From assembly GCA_025458905.1 (NCBI GenBank), contig JALORN010000036.1:1-45169 (forward strand): DNA of 45,169 bases, in the 5' to 3' direction. The translations under genes and the position numbers were made by a program. The notes below the pieces were generated by a model, which did no database searches, was not told the origin of the DNA, and was given only the letters and a program-made list of their open reading frames with translations. Below, piece after piece: positions 44,248 through 45,169 of the stretch (position 1 is the first letter of the stretch; every line of letters begins with the position of its first letter). This stretch comes from Steroidobacteraceae bacterium (GTDB taxonomy: Bacteria; Pseudomonadota; Gammaproteobacteria; Steroidobacterales; Steroidobacteraceae).

Positions 44248-45169
44248 TCAGGCGGCGACGATGCGGTAGCACGGCGTGTAGACGCTGCCGGGCAGCTTCA
44301 TGCGCCCCTGCGAGACGAACGCGCCGAGCAACTCGTCGAGCATCGCCATGATCCGCGGGTCGCCGACGATCTCGAACGGCCCATGGCGCTCGATCGCGCG
44401 GATGCCGTATTCCTTGACGTTGCCGGTGACGATGCCCGAGAACGCGCGCCGCAGGTCCGCGGCGAGCTCGTCGACCGGCTGGTCGCGATGCAGGCGCAGC
44501 GTGCGCATCGACTCGTGCGTCACCTCGAACGGCTGCTGGAACTCGCCGTCGACGCGCAGCAGCCAGTTGAAGTTGTAGGAGTCGGAGCGGGTGCGGCGGA
44601 ACTCGCGCACTTCCTCGAGGCCGCGCACCATGAAGCGCGCCGCCTCGGCCGGGTCCTCGATGATGATCTGCACTCGGTCCGCCGCCTGCTCGCCGAGCGT
44701 GCCGACCAGGAACTGGCGGATCTGCTCGAAGTAGGCCGCGCTGCGCCGCGGCCCCGTCAGCACCACCGGGAACGGCTGCTCCGCGTTGGCCGGATCGAGG
44801 AGGATGCCGAGCAGGTAGAAGATCTCCTCGGCGGTGCCCACGCCGCCCGGGAACACGACGATGCCGTGGGCGAGACGGACGAAGGCCTCGAGGCGCTTCT
44901 CGATGTCCGGCATGATCACGAGCTGGCTGACGATCGGGTTCGGCGGCTCCGCGGCGATGATGCCGGGCTCGGTCAGGCCGATGTAGCGGCCGCCGACGAT
45001 GCGCTGCTTGGCGTGGCCGATGGTCGCGCCCTTCATCGGCCCCTTCATCGCACCGGGGCCGCAGCCGGTACAGACGTCGAGGCCGCGCAGCCCGAGCTCG
45101 TCGCCGACCTTCTTGGTGTACTCGTACTCCTCGCGGCCGATCGAGTGGCCACCCCAGCAGACGACCCGG
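44248..45169 (-). CDS. ppnN: Pyrimidine/purine nucleotide 5'-monophosphate nucleosidase (5' part outside window)
   Basis: The frame is open to the window edge, so only the last 307 residues of a protein of about 450 are seen. The enzyme splits nucleoside monophosphates into base and ribose-5-phosphate. [51 protein letters not shown] (the PGGxGTxxE motif of the LOG/Rossmann nucleosidases) and the C-terminal PpnN-specific part ([14 protein letters not shown] and [16 protein letters not shown]) are present. The large size distinguishes it from short LOG proteins. In Escherichia coli the homologue is regulated by (p)ppGpp. It fits the nucleotide-salvage theme but is far from the other salvage genes. 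Confidence 0.93.
   Translation of the reverse strand, partial: RVVCWGGHSIGREEYEYTKKVGDELGLRGLDVCTGCGPGAMKGPMKGATIGHAKQRIVGGRYIGLTEPGIIAAEPPNPIVSQLVIMPDIEKRLEAFVRLAHGIVVFPGGVGTAEEIFYLLGILLDPANAEQPFPVVLTGPRRSAAYFEQIRQFLVGTLGEQAADRVQIIIEDPAEAARFMVRGLEEVREFRRTRSDSYNFNWLLRVDGEFQQPFEVTHESMRTLRLHRDQPVDELAADLRRAFSGIVTGNVKEYGIRAIERHGPFEIVGDPRIMAMLDELLGAFVSQGRMKLPGSVYTPCYRIVAA

Overview
The window is very GC-rich bacterial DNA (high GC judged by eye, not counted) with dense genes, GTG and TTG starts, and three TonB-dependent receptors, so the host is Gram-negative. The block plsY-birA-coaX-SPOR protein-tRNA-Thr, with htpG and a type II thymidine kinase, fits a gammaproteobacterium. The receptors' N-termini (VVTAQRR, VVVSAR) recall Nevskiales/Steroidobacterales/Xanthomonadales-like bacteria. 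That placement is inference; no rRNA is present.

Layout. 1-484: 5' part of an arylmalonate decarboxylase/maleate isomerase family gene. 602-9934: a lipoprotein nuclease/phosphatase (EEP fold), a PilZ protein, a TonB receptor, a small NIPSNAP-like protein, two MFS carriers, a two-domain VOC protein and a zinc-less MDR reductase, which look like peripheral catabolism genes. 10018-13347: a DUF2243 membrane protein and a second TonB receptor. 13520-18004: tRNA-Thr, SPOR protein, coaX, birA, plsY and a CtlX-like hydrolase. 18083-19015: a 2OG-Fe(II) oxygenase. 19127-27583: a probable nucleic-acid/nucleotide scavenging locus with a nucleoside transporter, thymidine kinase, third TonB receptor, exported EEP enzyme, a lipoprotein fusing an e(P4)-type acid phosphatase to an EEP nuclease/phosphatase domain, and apt. 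27702-35789 (minus): a catabolic array of methyltransferase, unknown 106-aa protein, aldehyde dehydrogenase, salicylate-hydroxylase-like monooxygenase, ureidoglycolate-lyase-like protein, BKACE enzyme, second flavin monooxygenase and glutathione transferase. It faces a divergent alpha/beta-hydrolase lacking its nucleophile serine. 36824-40035: zinc-ribbon protein, frameshifted bactofilin, Tat-exported DUF1838 protein, a MITE-like element and an alpha/beta hydrolase. 40141-45169: FKBP lipoprotein, htpG, a small ORF, an orphan ParA ATPase, a small protein and the 3' part of ppnN.

How the genes may work together. In the scavenging locus the exported EEP enzymes would cut polymeric or phosphorylated substrate and the phosphatase domain would remove the phosphate. 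The TonB receptor and NupC-type carrier would import products, and Tdk and Apt would return them to the nucleotide pool. In the catabolic array, tight overlaps (GTGA, ATGA) tie the dehydrogenase, monooxygenase and AllA-like genes together; two oxygenations and a BKACE retro-Claisen-type step suggest breakdown of an unidentified ring compound.

Non-coding structure of note: a 109-nt near-perfect palindrome built from GGGGACAGATTTATTT-type units between two catabolic genes, with a related unit after apt; a 333-bp segment bounded by 39-bp inverted repeats; and a perfect 8-bp inverted repeat in the divergent region upstream of the catabolic array.
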